Positions 55,476 to 64,000 of a stretch of DNA of 64,000 bases are shown here, piece by piece (position 1 is the first letter of the stretch; each line of letters opens with the position of its first letter). A model generated the notes under the pieces. That model had not been told where the DNA came from. It searched no databases and saw nothing but the letters and a program-made list of their open reading frames with translations. Source of the stretch: Bemisia tabaci (Eukaryota > Arthropoda > Insecta > Hemiptera > Aleyrodidae); the NCBI RefSeq assembly GCF_918797505.1, contig NC_092800.1, forward strand, positions 19,091,313-19,155,312, in the 5' to 3' direction. Position numbers and translations under genes: made by a program.

Positions 55476-56039
55476 CCCAGCCGGTTAGTTGGCGTTCACG
55501 CCAGCAAGACGGGAATCTACAAGACGGTAGAATGCTGTACAACTGCGTGTCATCATTCTTGACTGTCTGCTCCAGTTTTTACCAAAATCAAAGAGAAAAT
55601 TCGTATCCTCATTGTAACAATTCAGAAATTTGGATGCTATTTATTTATTTATTTTTTTTTTATTATTTTTTTTTGTTACATTAAAAGAAAATAGAAAGAA
55701 CGAGAATGTCGCGTTGAAACTTCCGATTCTTTTATTTGAGATCATTTAGGTAAATTCGCGGAAACTTTTCAGAAAAACTGTGTGTAGCTTTTTAAAAGCT
55801 TTTTTTGTGTTTATTAAAAATAAAACATAAAAGTAGTGCATAACGTTGCAATCAGGGATAAATATACGCTTTCTTCGGGAGCACCCGTCGGGTTTTGAAT
55901 CCATTAATTTCTTAAAAAACTTGAACATTGTTGCTATTCAATTTTTTACGTGTAGTTTCCTCGGTGATCTGCGGCCACGTAGCGTAGCGGCCACAGGCCC
56001 CTAGTTCACTTTTTAAATGTCGATGAATGCTCTTCGATC

Positions 56040-56300
56040 GTGTTCGACGTCATGACCAGACAGCTTGTCTGGTATGGTCATGTCAATAGGATGACTGAAG
56101 AGAGGCTGCCAAAAAAGATGCTTGATTGGGTTCCTCCTGGGAGGAGACGTAGAGGACGCCCAGTGAGAGGTTGGCGACAGGGGGTGTTGAGTGAGATGAG
56201 GGAGTGTCAACTCCCTGATGACCTGTGGGAAGACCGAGCTTTGTGGCGATTGGGCGTCGTAGAGCGCCGAAGAGCGCTGTAAAAGCGACTCATATGTATG
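56040..56300 (+). mobile_element. LINE reverse-transcriptase ORF, C-terminal fragment
   Basis: The frame reads RQLVWYGHVNRMTEERLPKK, then WVPPGRRRRGRPVRGWRQGV, and DDLWEDRALWRLGVVERRRA before a stop and a CATATGTATGTAAG tail. The WYGHV.RM..ERLPKK...PPGRRRRGRP signature is the usual C-terminus of endonuclease/reverse-transcriptase proteins of RTE/Jockey-like non-LTR elements in insects. The catalytic domains are missing, so this is a 5'-truncated dead copy. Related tails at 53846-53942 (plus) and 62625-62498 (minus). Confidence 0.82.
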
Positions 56301-56764
56301 TAAGCTCTTGCTGGGCCATTCGTGCTGCGAGGGCTATCCATCGAAGAGAGACTTGCCCGTAAGTGAGGAGGGAATGAACAGTCATCCGTGATGTCGTTAT
56401 CTACCATAAACTACCAAGGTTGCCAGATTAATGCTCACTCGTTTCATATAGAATATTCGGGCAAACATGGGAGTTTCAGTACCAGAGAAATTCGCGCAAT
56501 CCTATGCATCTCCAAAAAGGTAAAAAAGGGGGCATTCGCGCAATCCCATCGCAGTTTTTTCGATAAGGATCATTCATTAACGATTCAACAATCGACCCGC
56601 TGATCGAAATTAAAGGTGTCTAGACCGAGAAACCCCGGGGAATCTGGGTTTCATCAGGGAATTGAAAATGTCAGGGAAAATCAGGGAGTCTATTCCAGAA
56701 ACCAGGAGCGTCTCCATTGCAGTCATGCTCTTTCGTGAGGGGGCCACGAATTTATGAACCACCC

Positions 56765-56935
56765 CTTATCAGTGGCGAGGCGTGAATGATCGACTATCGA
56801 TATTTTCCCAGTTGAAACCGTGATAAAGAATCGATTATCAAAGTCTTCGTAACGAACACCCTACTCATAGATCCTTTTCCATAGGTTTAAATGGCAGATC
56901 AATGATTTATCGAAAAGCACGCCACGCCACTGTCC
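56765..56935. repeat. Dispersed ATCGATTAT repeat (W), copy 3
   Basis: GATCGACTATCGATATTTTC, GATAAAGAATCGATTATCAA, CCTTTTCCATAGGTTTAAAT and AAAGCACGCCACGCCACTG are colinear with the other copies. Confidence 0.8.
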
Positions 56936-57268
56936 TCTAAGCCCTGTGTCCACTCGTCAGAATTGCGTCAAAATGGAAGCCCAAACTGAATCGATAAATA
57001 CGACCTGTTCGCGATTGCTGATAAAAAAAAGAGTTATGCCGGAATCACACGCTAAAGGCAGCTGCATGAATATGGTAGTCAACAGTCATCGCTCAACAGC
57101 TGAAATTTCGCGAATTCGAGTTATTTTCATCCAGATGTGTATCAAATCTATTCGAATAGTTCAGACAAATCTGACATTATCCGATGGTCGCTGAGCATCG
57201 TTGCTGAATTTTGTACGATACGTGCAAAATTCAGACATCAGGCCGATGACTTCCACATTCAGCTCCCA

Positions 57269-57613
57269 CCAGAGACAAGAGACCCTCCACTAGTATCTTG
57301 GCCATTGTGGAAGCTTTTACTTTCGGGACTTCAGCACTCCACTGTTGACTTACCTACATGGTTGATGTTCAACAACGTGTTGACAGTTTCGTTTTGCAAA
57401 CAAGTCGAAAATGGCCGACGTTTCGGAAACTTGTTTGGCTCATGACGTCATCCGAAGCTCATCATCGACCATGCAGGTAAGTCAACAGCCTAAACTAAGG
57501 TGATGACTGTTGCTCCCAGTTGCTAGTAATTGTCCATAAGAAATTGTTGAAACCCCAAAAGTAAAAGCTTCCACCTGTCGCTAGGAGGCCAGTGGAGGGT
57601 CTCCTGTCTCTGG
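57269..57613. mobile_element. CCAGAGACAAGAGACCCTCC palindromic element (uninterrupted)
   Basis: Left CCAGAGACAAGAGACCCTCC, right GGAGGGTCTCCTGTCTCTGG; arms share GGAAGCTTTTACTTTCGGG against AAAAGTAAAAGCTTCC, and GTTGACTTACCTACATGG against CATGCAGGTAAGTCAAC. CTCCCAC/CACATTCAGC flank both ends. It is the empty-site reference for the interrupted copy in gene A intron 1. Confidence 0.88.
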
Positions 57614-57798
57614 CTCCCACATTCAGCGTCTGATTGCGGCATTACGCCGCTCCATTTTGAGTTGCAACACTCATCAATCGCTTCAAGTCCCGACTTTGAG
57701 CCACTTACCGTTGAAATCGATTCACTTTAAGCTTCCATTTCGACGCCCTATTGACGAGTGGAGACAGCGCTTTACACGTTACTCATGTTGCTGTAAAG

Positions 57799-58392
57799 GT
57801 GGCAGGGGTCCCCATCGAACTGACTCTGGGTCTAGCAAGAGCAGTGGCCGCCGCTCCGGGCACGGTACACGCCGCGGCGCTGACCTCAGCCAAGCAGGCA
57901 GTGGACTTCGCGAAAGGGATAGCGGCCATCCCGGGGGCGGTCGTGGACGCGGCCGGCGCGGCAGCGGACAACCTGGTCAAGAACGTGGAGCAGCAGCGGA
58001 AACGCGCCTTCGATTTCACCAAGAACGCTTTCGGGCGCGCCGGACCGAAGGAGCAGACCGGCGTAGCGGCCGCTGTCAACACCGTGCTCTGGGGCAAGCA
58101 GGCTGCGGAGACCCCGCCGAGATCCGGCGAGATCTCCCGGCTGGACAGCAATGCGTCCTCGGCGAGTTCTTCGTCCCAGGGAGGCATCGCGAAGTTCGGC
58201 GGGTTCCTCCGGGGATCGTCCAAGCGGTTCGAAGGTTGGAATAGGTATATCTTAGGGGCGTTGCCTTCGTTCAAGTCCCCGAGCAGGTCCAGCTCGAGGA
58301 GCCGCTCGCCGGAACGCTCGCCCAAGCCACCACCGAGCAAAGCCAAGTCGAGCAGGTGGAAAAGTTCTTCGTACTGGAAGATACTTCGGTAG
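57799..58392 (+). CDS. C-terminal exon of an unidentified protein (exon iii)
   Basis: The frame is open to TAG at 58390-58392. An acceptor CTGTAAAG|GTG before 57799 would give phase 0, matching exon ii; GAGACAG at 57767 is an alternative with a different phase. The protein has an Ala/Val-rich helical segment (LGLARAVAAAPGTVHAAALT, then AKQAVDFAKGIAAIPGAVVD), a basic helix VKNVEQQRKRAFDFTKNAF, a Ser-rich linker and an Arg/Ser tail (SPSRSSSRSRSPERSPKPPP) ending SSYWKILR. Very GC-rich codon use. The repetitive amphipathic helix could coat a membrane or lipid surface; this is speculative. AATAAA occurs at about 58546-58551, at the edge of a foldback element. Confidence 0.8.
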   Translation: MAGVPIELTLGLARAVAAAPGTVHAAALTSAKQAVDFAKGIAAIPGAVVDAAGAAADNLVKNVEQQRKRAFDFTKNAFGRAGPKEQTGVAAAVNTVLWGKQAAETPPRSGEISRLDSNASSASSSSQGGIAKFGGFLRGSSKRFEGWNRYILGALPSFKSPSRSSSRSRSPERSPKPPPSKAKSSRWKSSSYWKILR

Positions 58393-58544
58393 TCGCAAAG
58401 TGTCCTACTGTCCTATTCACAGGGTCGTATTCATATTTGCTCATTAGACGGTTCCTTTCTTTGTATTAGGAGGCCCCACCTATATAGTTTTTTGTTTTTA
58501 TTTTTTTGCTCATTGATACCACAATAGCCCGAATGCAGACAACA

Positions 58545-58870
58545 ATAAAAACACATTAAGATACAAAAACAATTGGGTATCCAAGACTAAGGAGAAATAA
58601 AACAAACCAGGACGTTTTTGGCCAGTTACATGCCCATTCTCAACCGGGAAAAAAAGCTAAAAATGTAAGCTAAAATTGAGTTTGCACTGATTCCTACCTC
58701 GGTCAGTTGCATGCTCATTTTCTTGTTTTAATTTTTACATTTTTATCTTTTTTTCCAGTTGAGAATGGGCATGTAACTGGCCCGAAACGTCCTGGTTTGT
58801 TTTATTTCTCCTTAGCCTTGTATATGTATGTATACCCATTTATTTTTTATTTTAATGCGTTTTTATTGAT
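58545..58870. mobile_element. Foldback element that may supply the polyadenylation signal
   Basis: Arms: AATAAAAACACATTAAGATA, GGAGAAATAAAACAAACCAG, CCAGTTACATGCCCATTCTC against their complements at 58760-58868. The AATAAA nearest to the exon iii stop lies in its first bases. Confidence 0.85.
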
Positions 58871-58929
58871 ACCTTAGATGGTTAATTATTACAGAGAAAA
58901 GTAGTCCTTACAAGTAGTATAGAAATGAG

Positions 58930-60350
58930 GATATGCCATCACTTGACCTTTGACATTTAAGGCGACACCAGAGGGAATCGGTGTGACATCACTAGCGACT
59001 GGTTAATTGTTGCGGGTTGCCTACCTATCGTTACCAGTGTTGTAAAATTGTGCAGAAAAATGTCGATTATTACCAGTGTTGTAAAATTGTGCAGAAAAAT
59101 CGGAATTAATTTACGGTGAGGGGTGGGGTATGGTGCATGATTTTCCAACCATGGTGTGACGTCACTAGCGACTGTTGCGGGTTGCCTACCTATCACCCAC
59201 GTTGTCAGTCTGTGCAGAAAAATCCGAATTATTTCGCGATGAAGGATGGGTGATGAATGTTTTAGTGGATGATCTGTCAACAATGTTTTATGTTGCGAGG
59301 TGTTGTAAAATTGTACAGAATAATCTGAATTATTGTAGGATGAGGGGTGGGGTATGGTGCATGATTTTCCAACCATGGTGTGACGTCACTAGCGACTGGT
59401 TAATTGTTGCGGGTTGCCTACCTATCGTTACCACTGTTGTAAAATTGTGCAGAAAAATCGGAATTAATTTACGGTGTTGATTGGGTGATGGGTGTTTTAG
59501 CGGATGATATGTCAACAATGTTTTCATGCTATGACGTCACTATCGTTGTGAAATTGAGCGGGAAAATTTGAATTAATTACGGGTGATGGGTATTTTAGTG
59601 TATAAAATGACAGCCGTCTTTTCATGCTGTGACGACACCAACCAACCAACGTTGAGAAATTGAGCGGGAAAATTTGAATTAATGACGGGTGTTGCTACGG
59701 TTATAGTATATGATATGGTAACAATGTTTTCATGTTGCGAGGACACCAGTGTTGTAAAATTGAGCGGGAAAATATGATTTAACCCGGAGTCGGGTATGGA
59801 TTAGTGTACGGTGTATGGCATCCGTGTTTACTGTTGCGGGTTGCCTAAACGTGAAGGGGCTACCATTAGCTTTTTAAACCACAACCGTTTAATCCTTATG
59901 GGCTACCTACCCACCCGAGCGAAGCATGATATGTTAGAGTCAACGATTTGCCTCCGAATTAGGCGGGAAATTTGAAGGAGCAGACGTTGCAAAAAATCTG
60001 CAAAAACCTATCTTCACAGGGTTTTTCATGTGCCATGAGTCCTTTACCGTGACGATATCTGCTCTATTAGCAATCATACACAGTACAACCATTCGGGTAA
60101 ATACGTTTGACCAATGACCTGCATCATTTTACGTGACGTCATGCGAAGCATGCATTATGTGTCGTCACCCCACCCAGCTAGCGACCTTACCCGCTCTACT
60201 AGGAATTATACACAGGAGGAGGACCGAGGTTCTCCCATAAATTCGTAGCGGGTTGCCTATCCATCCGGGGGAATACGATTGAGTGTCATCACTCTAAGCA
60301 TCCATTCTATGACGTCACCCTGTTGTATACCACAGTATCAACGTTGTATG
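58930..60350. repeat. Complex satellite, GTGACGTCACTAGCGACTG units
   Basis: Monomers of roughly 100-140 bp contain GTGACGTCACTAGCGACTGG, TTGCGGGTTGCCTACCTATC, GTTGTAAAATTGTGCAGAAA and GGGTGGGGTATGGTGCATGA. A ~396-bp higher-order period links 58982 with 59378. Units degrade toward 60350 (GAGCGGGAAAATTTGAATTA variants, TATGACGTCACCC). ORFs in it are satellite artefacts. Confidence 0.85.
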
Positions 60351-61304
60351 ATCGGAAAAAACTTATACCACGCTATACGTGAGATGATAGAAAATTCGGG
60401 TTTAAGTATCGACAGCGGTGACTAGAGGGGCTAATGAGTCGAACTCTAGATGCGACAAGTACAATGCTCTCATCGCGGAGATGTGCGTATGTCTGCGGTT
60501 CGATTGTTGATTCGTTATCGAAAGACCTTGTTCGATAAAAAGCATTGCCGAGATAGGGATTCATCGATCGAGTTCTGTCGATAACGATTCAACAATCGAC
60601 CCGGTCGCGCGACTGCGCGAGCTCCCATTCAAGGCCGCCCAGTTCTCGCTACTCATTTTCCTGTTAGAGTGTCATTCGGAAACCACACATGTTCCACACA
60701 AACTACTCATTCACTTAGCTCCTTTCACCATACATATAACTGATGAAAAATCACGAATGACTCTGGAAAGTATCACTACTTATACGGGGTTTTCGCGGTA
60801 ACTCTCATTCGATAATCTCCAAATATCCGTTCCCAGTGATGCCATCCTTCGACAAGTTTCAACTTGTCTCGATCAACTTCCCTATAATATATTTCTGATT
60901 CCCACGGTTTGGCAATAGCCGAGGACCTGCGGTCCCGCTCATTTAAACGCGTGGTGCTGGTGCGGGTGTGAAAGCCATCAATAATTTTCGATTATTTAAA
61001 CGGTGATGTTTCTAGTCAGTTGTCGACCATCATCCTCATCTAAATCGATATGATCCGTTTTGAATTTGGAAAATGAGTCATTTTTCCTTTCTTTTTGAGA
61101 CAAGTGAAACACTGATGGGGTATGAACCACGACGGGATGTGCAAATTCTCGTTCCCTGATTGCTCCCGCCCGGGGAACACCGGTAGACAAATGATGTTTC
61201 AGTATCATGAGCCTTGGCTGCATTGGCTAGAGGAATCGATGGAGCTCGGATGAGGGGGAGAAAAAAAAACAAGAAGAGATTCGTTTATCACATACAGCAG
61301 CAGA
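60351..61304. other. No recognised gene
   Basis: 60540-60603 carries the compact form of the 55.2-56.6-kb flank repeat. The rest shows no recognisable exon. Confidence 0.4.
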
Positions 61305-61310
61305 TTTATT
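61305..61310 (-). terminator. Polyadenylation signal AATAAA
   Basis: TTTATT on the plus strand is AATAAA on the minus strand, 56 bases beyond the stop codon of the ORF ending at 61366. Confidence 0.55.
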
Positions 61311-61365
61311 GATATAAAAAGGAACATGAGTATTGTATATTTGCCACACACACTTTCATACTGTG

Positions 61366-62268
61366 CTATGAACCGTCGAGATCATGATGGGTCAAATTGA
61401 AACCGTGCTTTATACTCATCACTTTCCTAACGATTAAATGACGACACTGGTTTTTCAATTCGCAAAGAGCATAGGGGAAAACCATCATCGGAAAAGTCTT
61501 AACATCAAACGAGCCAGGGTCTAAAGCGCTCACAAAATTTGAAATTGAAGCGTTGTCCAAATACTGACATTTTCTTAATACTAAATCACAAGTTTCGGAA
61601 AAAAGTTTTTGAAATTTTTGCTGATTGTCAACAGCTTTGATCACTACTGCGCTAATCGATGGAGCGAGTTTCTTCAATTCTTTCCACGCCTTCTCTTGAA
61701 GCGCTATTTCTCTCGGACACTTACGATGAGATGAATTTTTCTGACCGAGTACAAGACTTTTCCGTCCCAGAATCCTGCCAAACTTCAAAAATCTTGATAC
61801 GGTCCCGAGATAGCGCGTCTCCCCAAAGTCGCTGTCCCCCTCAAAATACGCATCGATGTCCTTGTCCCAGCGTGTAAGCTCTCTCCACTCGCTCGGCTTA
61901 AGGGCGACCATGTTTTGAACTGTAGCGTAATTGTAAAATTTGATGATCGGAGTAAACTGTTCATTACAACTATAACCGATCACTATCTGCTGTTCACCGT
62001 TCGGGGTCAGGAAAAAAGATGAGTTTCCCATCGTTTTCGATACGATAGGGCCTCTGCACACACCACGACCGGGTTTTATCGGAGACATGCTCGAAATTTG
62101 ATAACAAATCACTTCGAGCGACCCGAGCTGACAGCAAAAGCGGACCACACCGACGAAAAAACGAACAGAAAATGGTCGCTGGTGTGTAACAATCCACGGT
62201 AAGAAGACATCGTGATCCAGGAGGAGGAGGAAGAGAAGGAGGAGGAGGAGGAGAGGGGTCTGCAACAC
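61366..62268 (-). CDS. Intronless ORF with possible PC4-like ssDNA-binding domain
   Basis: 300 codons are open. The first ~20 (MLQTPLLLLLLLFLLLL) come from an AGG microsatellite at 62218-62255, so the biological start is more likely MSPIKPGRGV or MGNSSFFLTPNGEQQ. From there: QQIVIGYSCNEQFTPIIKFY, then LKPSEWRELTRWDKDIDAYF, which resembles the beta-sheet plus terminal helix (LT..EW..L....I...) of the transcriptional coactivator p15/PC4 fold. The rest (~170 residues) has a basic region, KAWKELKKLAPSISAVVIKA, and the Cys-containing ALCELKNQCRHLIVRKVMS, and is not recognised. AATAAA lies downstream. Lack of introns could mean retroposition or a viral or transposon origin; the sequence does not decide this. 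Confidence 0.65.
   Translation of the reverse strand: MLQTPLLLLLLLFLLLLDHDVFLPWIVTHQRPFSVRFFVGVVRFCCQLGSLEVICYQISSMSPIKPGRGVCRGPIVSKTMGNSSFFLTPNGEQQIVIGYSCNEQFTPIIKFYNYATVQNMVALKPSEWRELTRWDKDIDAYFEGDSDFGETRYLGTVSRFLKFGRILGRKSLVLGQKNSSHRKCPREIALQEKAWKELKKLAPSISAVVIKAVDNQQKFQKLFSETCDLVLRKCQYLDNASISNFVSALDPGSFDVKTFPMMVFPYALCELKNQCRHLIVRKVMSIKHGFNLTHHDLDGS
62218..62256. repeat. (AGG)n microsatellite
   Basis: AGGAGGAGGAGGAAGAGAAG followed by more AGG units; on the minus strand it reads as a run of leucines. Confidence 0.9.
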
Positions 62269-62369
62269 GCATTTAAAACGTATCAGATCGACTATCCACT
62301 CAAATGAAGGCGCCCTCGTCCCGAGTCGCTGTCATTCAAAGCCTCAGTGTCAAGGTATGATAATGGAGT

Positions 62370-62490
62370 ATCCCATTTGAACCTATGATAAAGAATCGAT
62401 TATGCACATGGTGCTCGTTACGATCGATATTTTTCAAAGGTTTAAACGGCATAGCAATCGATACATCGCAAAGCATGCCTCGACACTGGA
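62370..62490. repeat. Dispersed ATCGATTAT repeat (W), copy 4
   Basis: GATAAAGAATCGATTATGCA, CGATCGATATTTTTCAAAGG, TTTAAACGGCATAGCAATCG and ATACATCGCAAAGCATGCC, colinear with the other W copies. Confidence 0.75.
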
Positions 62491-62497
62491 AACCGTA

Positions 62498-62625
62498 TGT
62501 ATGTATAACCCGCTTTCACGGTGCACTGAGGCGCTCTGCGACGCCCACTCTCCACAGCAATCTGTCATGGAAGAGATCCTCCGGGAGCTGGCATCTCTAC
62601 CCACCGTTTGGCTGGACGCCCTCTC
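62498..62625 (-). mobile_element. LINE 3' fragment, minus strand
   Basis: The minus-strand frame reads LPEDLFHDRLLWRVGVAERL, matching LPDDLWEDRALWRLGVVERR of the 56.0-kb copy, followed by GTGAAAGCGGG and TACATACATAC. It is inserted next to a W repeat, like the other two LINE tails in this window. Confidence 0.7.
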
Positions 62626-62899
62626 TGTCGCCTACCTGTCAATCGATACATCGCAAAGCCCACCACACACTACTGCAAAGTCCATAGCCGTCTTCATCCC
62701 GCAAACAGTACCATGCAGCAACACCAGATTGCCTATTCGTTCAAATCAAGGCGGTATCATCCCGAGGATAGCCCCGGGCAAGGCTTTCACGTTATAAAAC
62801 CACACTTTTCAGTCCGGGAGAGGGTACCCAACGAGCTAGCTATCGCCTCTATTTCGTCCATTCCATACCCTCAAATATGGCGTCACTAGTGAGGTGTAA

Positions 62900-63420
62900 T
62901 AATCGACTATCGATTATTGTGGTGTTCGATCTCGTGTCATATCAATCGATACATCGCAAAGGGAACCAACGCAAACGGCAACAGATTGCCTATGAAGCTG
63001 TGATAAAGAATCGATTATTGGGGTGTTCGATCTCGTGTCATTTCCATCGATACATTGCAAAGGGAGCCAGCGCAAACGGTATCAGATTGCCTATGAAGCT
63101 GTGATAAAGAATCGATTATTGCGGTGTTCGATCTCGTGTCATTTCCATCGATACATCGCAAAGGGAGCCAACGCAAACGGTATCAGATTGCCTATGAAGC
63201 TGTGATAAAGAATCGATTATTCCGGTGTTCGATCTCGTATCATATCAATCGAACCAGTCTCATAACGCAATCGCATCAGATTGCCTATGAAGCTGTGATA
63301 AAGAATCGATCATTGCAGTGTTCGATCTCGTGACATAGGTTTGAATATCATATCAATCGATATATCGCAAAGGGAACCAGACTTATAACACAATCGGTAT
63401 CAGATTGCCTATCCACTCAA
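62900..63420. repeat. ~101-bp tandem array related to the W repeat
   Basis: Units begin GTGATAAAGAATCGATTATT near 63000, 63101, 63202 and 63295 and include GTGTTCGATCTCGTGTCAT, TCGATACATCGCAAAGGGA and CAGATTGCCTATGAAGCTGT. The 101-bp period is constant between the second and fourth units. Overlapping repeated ORFs with the same peptide in successive copies are products of the array. Confidence 0.9.
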
Positions 63421-64000
63421 ATGAAGGCTGTCTCGTCTCGAGGATACGCCGTAACAGTTTGGTCCAATCTCCCGTACCACGGGGATTCCCCTCTTCCTAT
63501 CCTCTCGGTGGAAGGGTTCGCACATGGTCCACGAAATCATTGGAAATCGATCGACTTCGACCGGGTGAGATGTCATATTCTGCGCATTCAAATCGAAGAA
63601 ACGTGATGGAAATCGTTACTGATCGAACAACCGATTCGTGATGAGACAACACAAACAACGAGAAAAGAGCAGGCGCTCAAGCATATGATGGTGAAAATTG
63701 GTCATAGTCGATGCCAATCGAAGCTATATCGATAGGAATCGGTGAAAAATCTATGAGCCTCTCCACTAATCGGAGGCAAGAGAGCGAAGTTCTTCGCTTA
63801 AAATGCACAATCAAGGTTGGTTCCCAGCATTCACCATCATCTCATCATCTACCTTCGCCTCGTCAGAACTCAATGAACATTAGTGAAAATCGATACCGCC
63901 CACACAAGAAATCGATACCACCCACACAAGCAATCGATTGAATTCGATCCTGGTAAGCTGCTACCAAGAATCGATTTCCATCTTTCTCACCTCTCGCTGC
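63421..64000. other. ATCGAT-rich sequence, no gene
   Basis: Scattered ATCGATT, ATCGATAC and CAATCGATTG motifs continue to the window edge (AGAAATCGATACCACCCACA, 63880-63945, twice in tandem). No coding exon seen. Confidence 0.5.

Larger units (their letters stand above)
55193..56560. mobile_element. Old inverted-repeat element containing tandem and LINE fragments
   Basis: GGATTGCGCGA motifs near 55193-55262 are matched in reverse near 56488-56548 (CGCGCAATCC). A compact form of the flanks occurs at 60540-60603 (AGATAGGGATTCATCGATCG, ACGATTCAACAATCGACCCG). The 55345-55475 tandem units and the LINE fragment at 56040-56300 lie inside, so this appears to be a nested composite. Confidence 0.45.

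Noticed and set aside
58957..59527. ORFs of 139 and 101 codons at the satellite
   Set aside because: They run through repeated satellite monomers, with the same peptide words recurring; no independent evidence of coding.
62200..62268. Leucine-rich signal peptide (MLQTPLLLLLLLFLLLL) on the 300-codon ORF
   Set aside because: It is encoded by an AGG microsatellite; later Met codons precede the protein-like part.
62877..63333. Overlapping ORFs with repeated peptide (IHRKGSQRKRYQIAYEAV-like)
   Set aside because: Peptide repetition simply follows the 101-bp tandem array.
1..64000. CRISPR array, bacterial operon, rRNA or integrated prophage
   Set aside because: No regularly spaced short repeats with unique spacers, no Shine-Dalgarno-linked gene runs and no rRNA motifs; gene structure is spliced and eukaryotic.

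Overview
The window is eukaryotic, almost certainly from an insect. Coding segments are short exons with GT-AG introns and matching phases, intergenic DNA is AT-rich and crowded with short inverted-repeat transposons, and LINE tails and satellites are present. The repeat style and the gene family in the middle suggest a hemipteran; whitefly (Bemisia-like) is my best guess, made from memory and not tested. I see no rRNA, complete tRNA, CRISPR array or bacterial operon.

Left part (1-17 kb): a 1.9-kb inverted satellite (105-1983), two phase-compatible minus-strand exons of a WSCD-type sulfotransferase-like protein (5490-5260 and 3313-3074), and a possible membrane-anchor exon for it at 16431-16233. 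Between them lie many foldback elements, including a 1.08-kb palindromic transposon (12165-13245) that carries an acidic ORF.

Centre (17.8-32.8 kb): the most interesting locus. Three head-to-tail paralogs on the plus strand share one architecture: a 63-nt first exon encoding a signal-peptide-like leader, a 378-nt second exon and a ~0.92-kb third exon, with both introns in phase 0. They encode AAA-ATPase-like proteins of the PF09820 type, a family best known from bacteria. Gene A (18153-22537) is intact, but its Walker A Thr/Ser and Walker B Asp are replaced. Gene B (23401-28428) has exon 2 split by a 1.6-kb retroposed polyadenylated RNA with a 15-bp target duplication. Gene C (29585-32749) keeps the canonical GKT but carries a 1-nt deletion at the start of exon 3. 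The three share a proximal promoter block.

Right part (33-64 kb): mostly repeats (foldback MITEs, nested insertions, a 517-bp tandem duplication, a poly(A) retroposon). Three well-formed plus-strand exons (46899-47225, 53982-54704, ~57799-58392) probably belong to one gene of unknown function; at least one exon between the first two is missing from my reading. A complex satellite fills 58.9-60.3 kb. A minus-strand intronless ORF with a possible PC4-like domain lies at 62268-61366. The window ends in ATCGAT-rich tandem repeats that look derived from a dispersed element also found at four other places.
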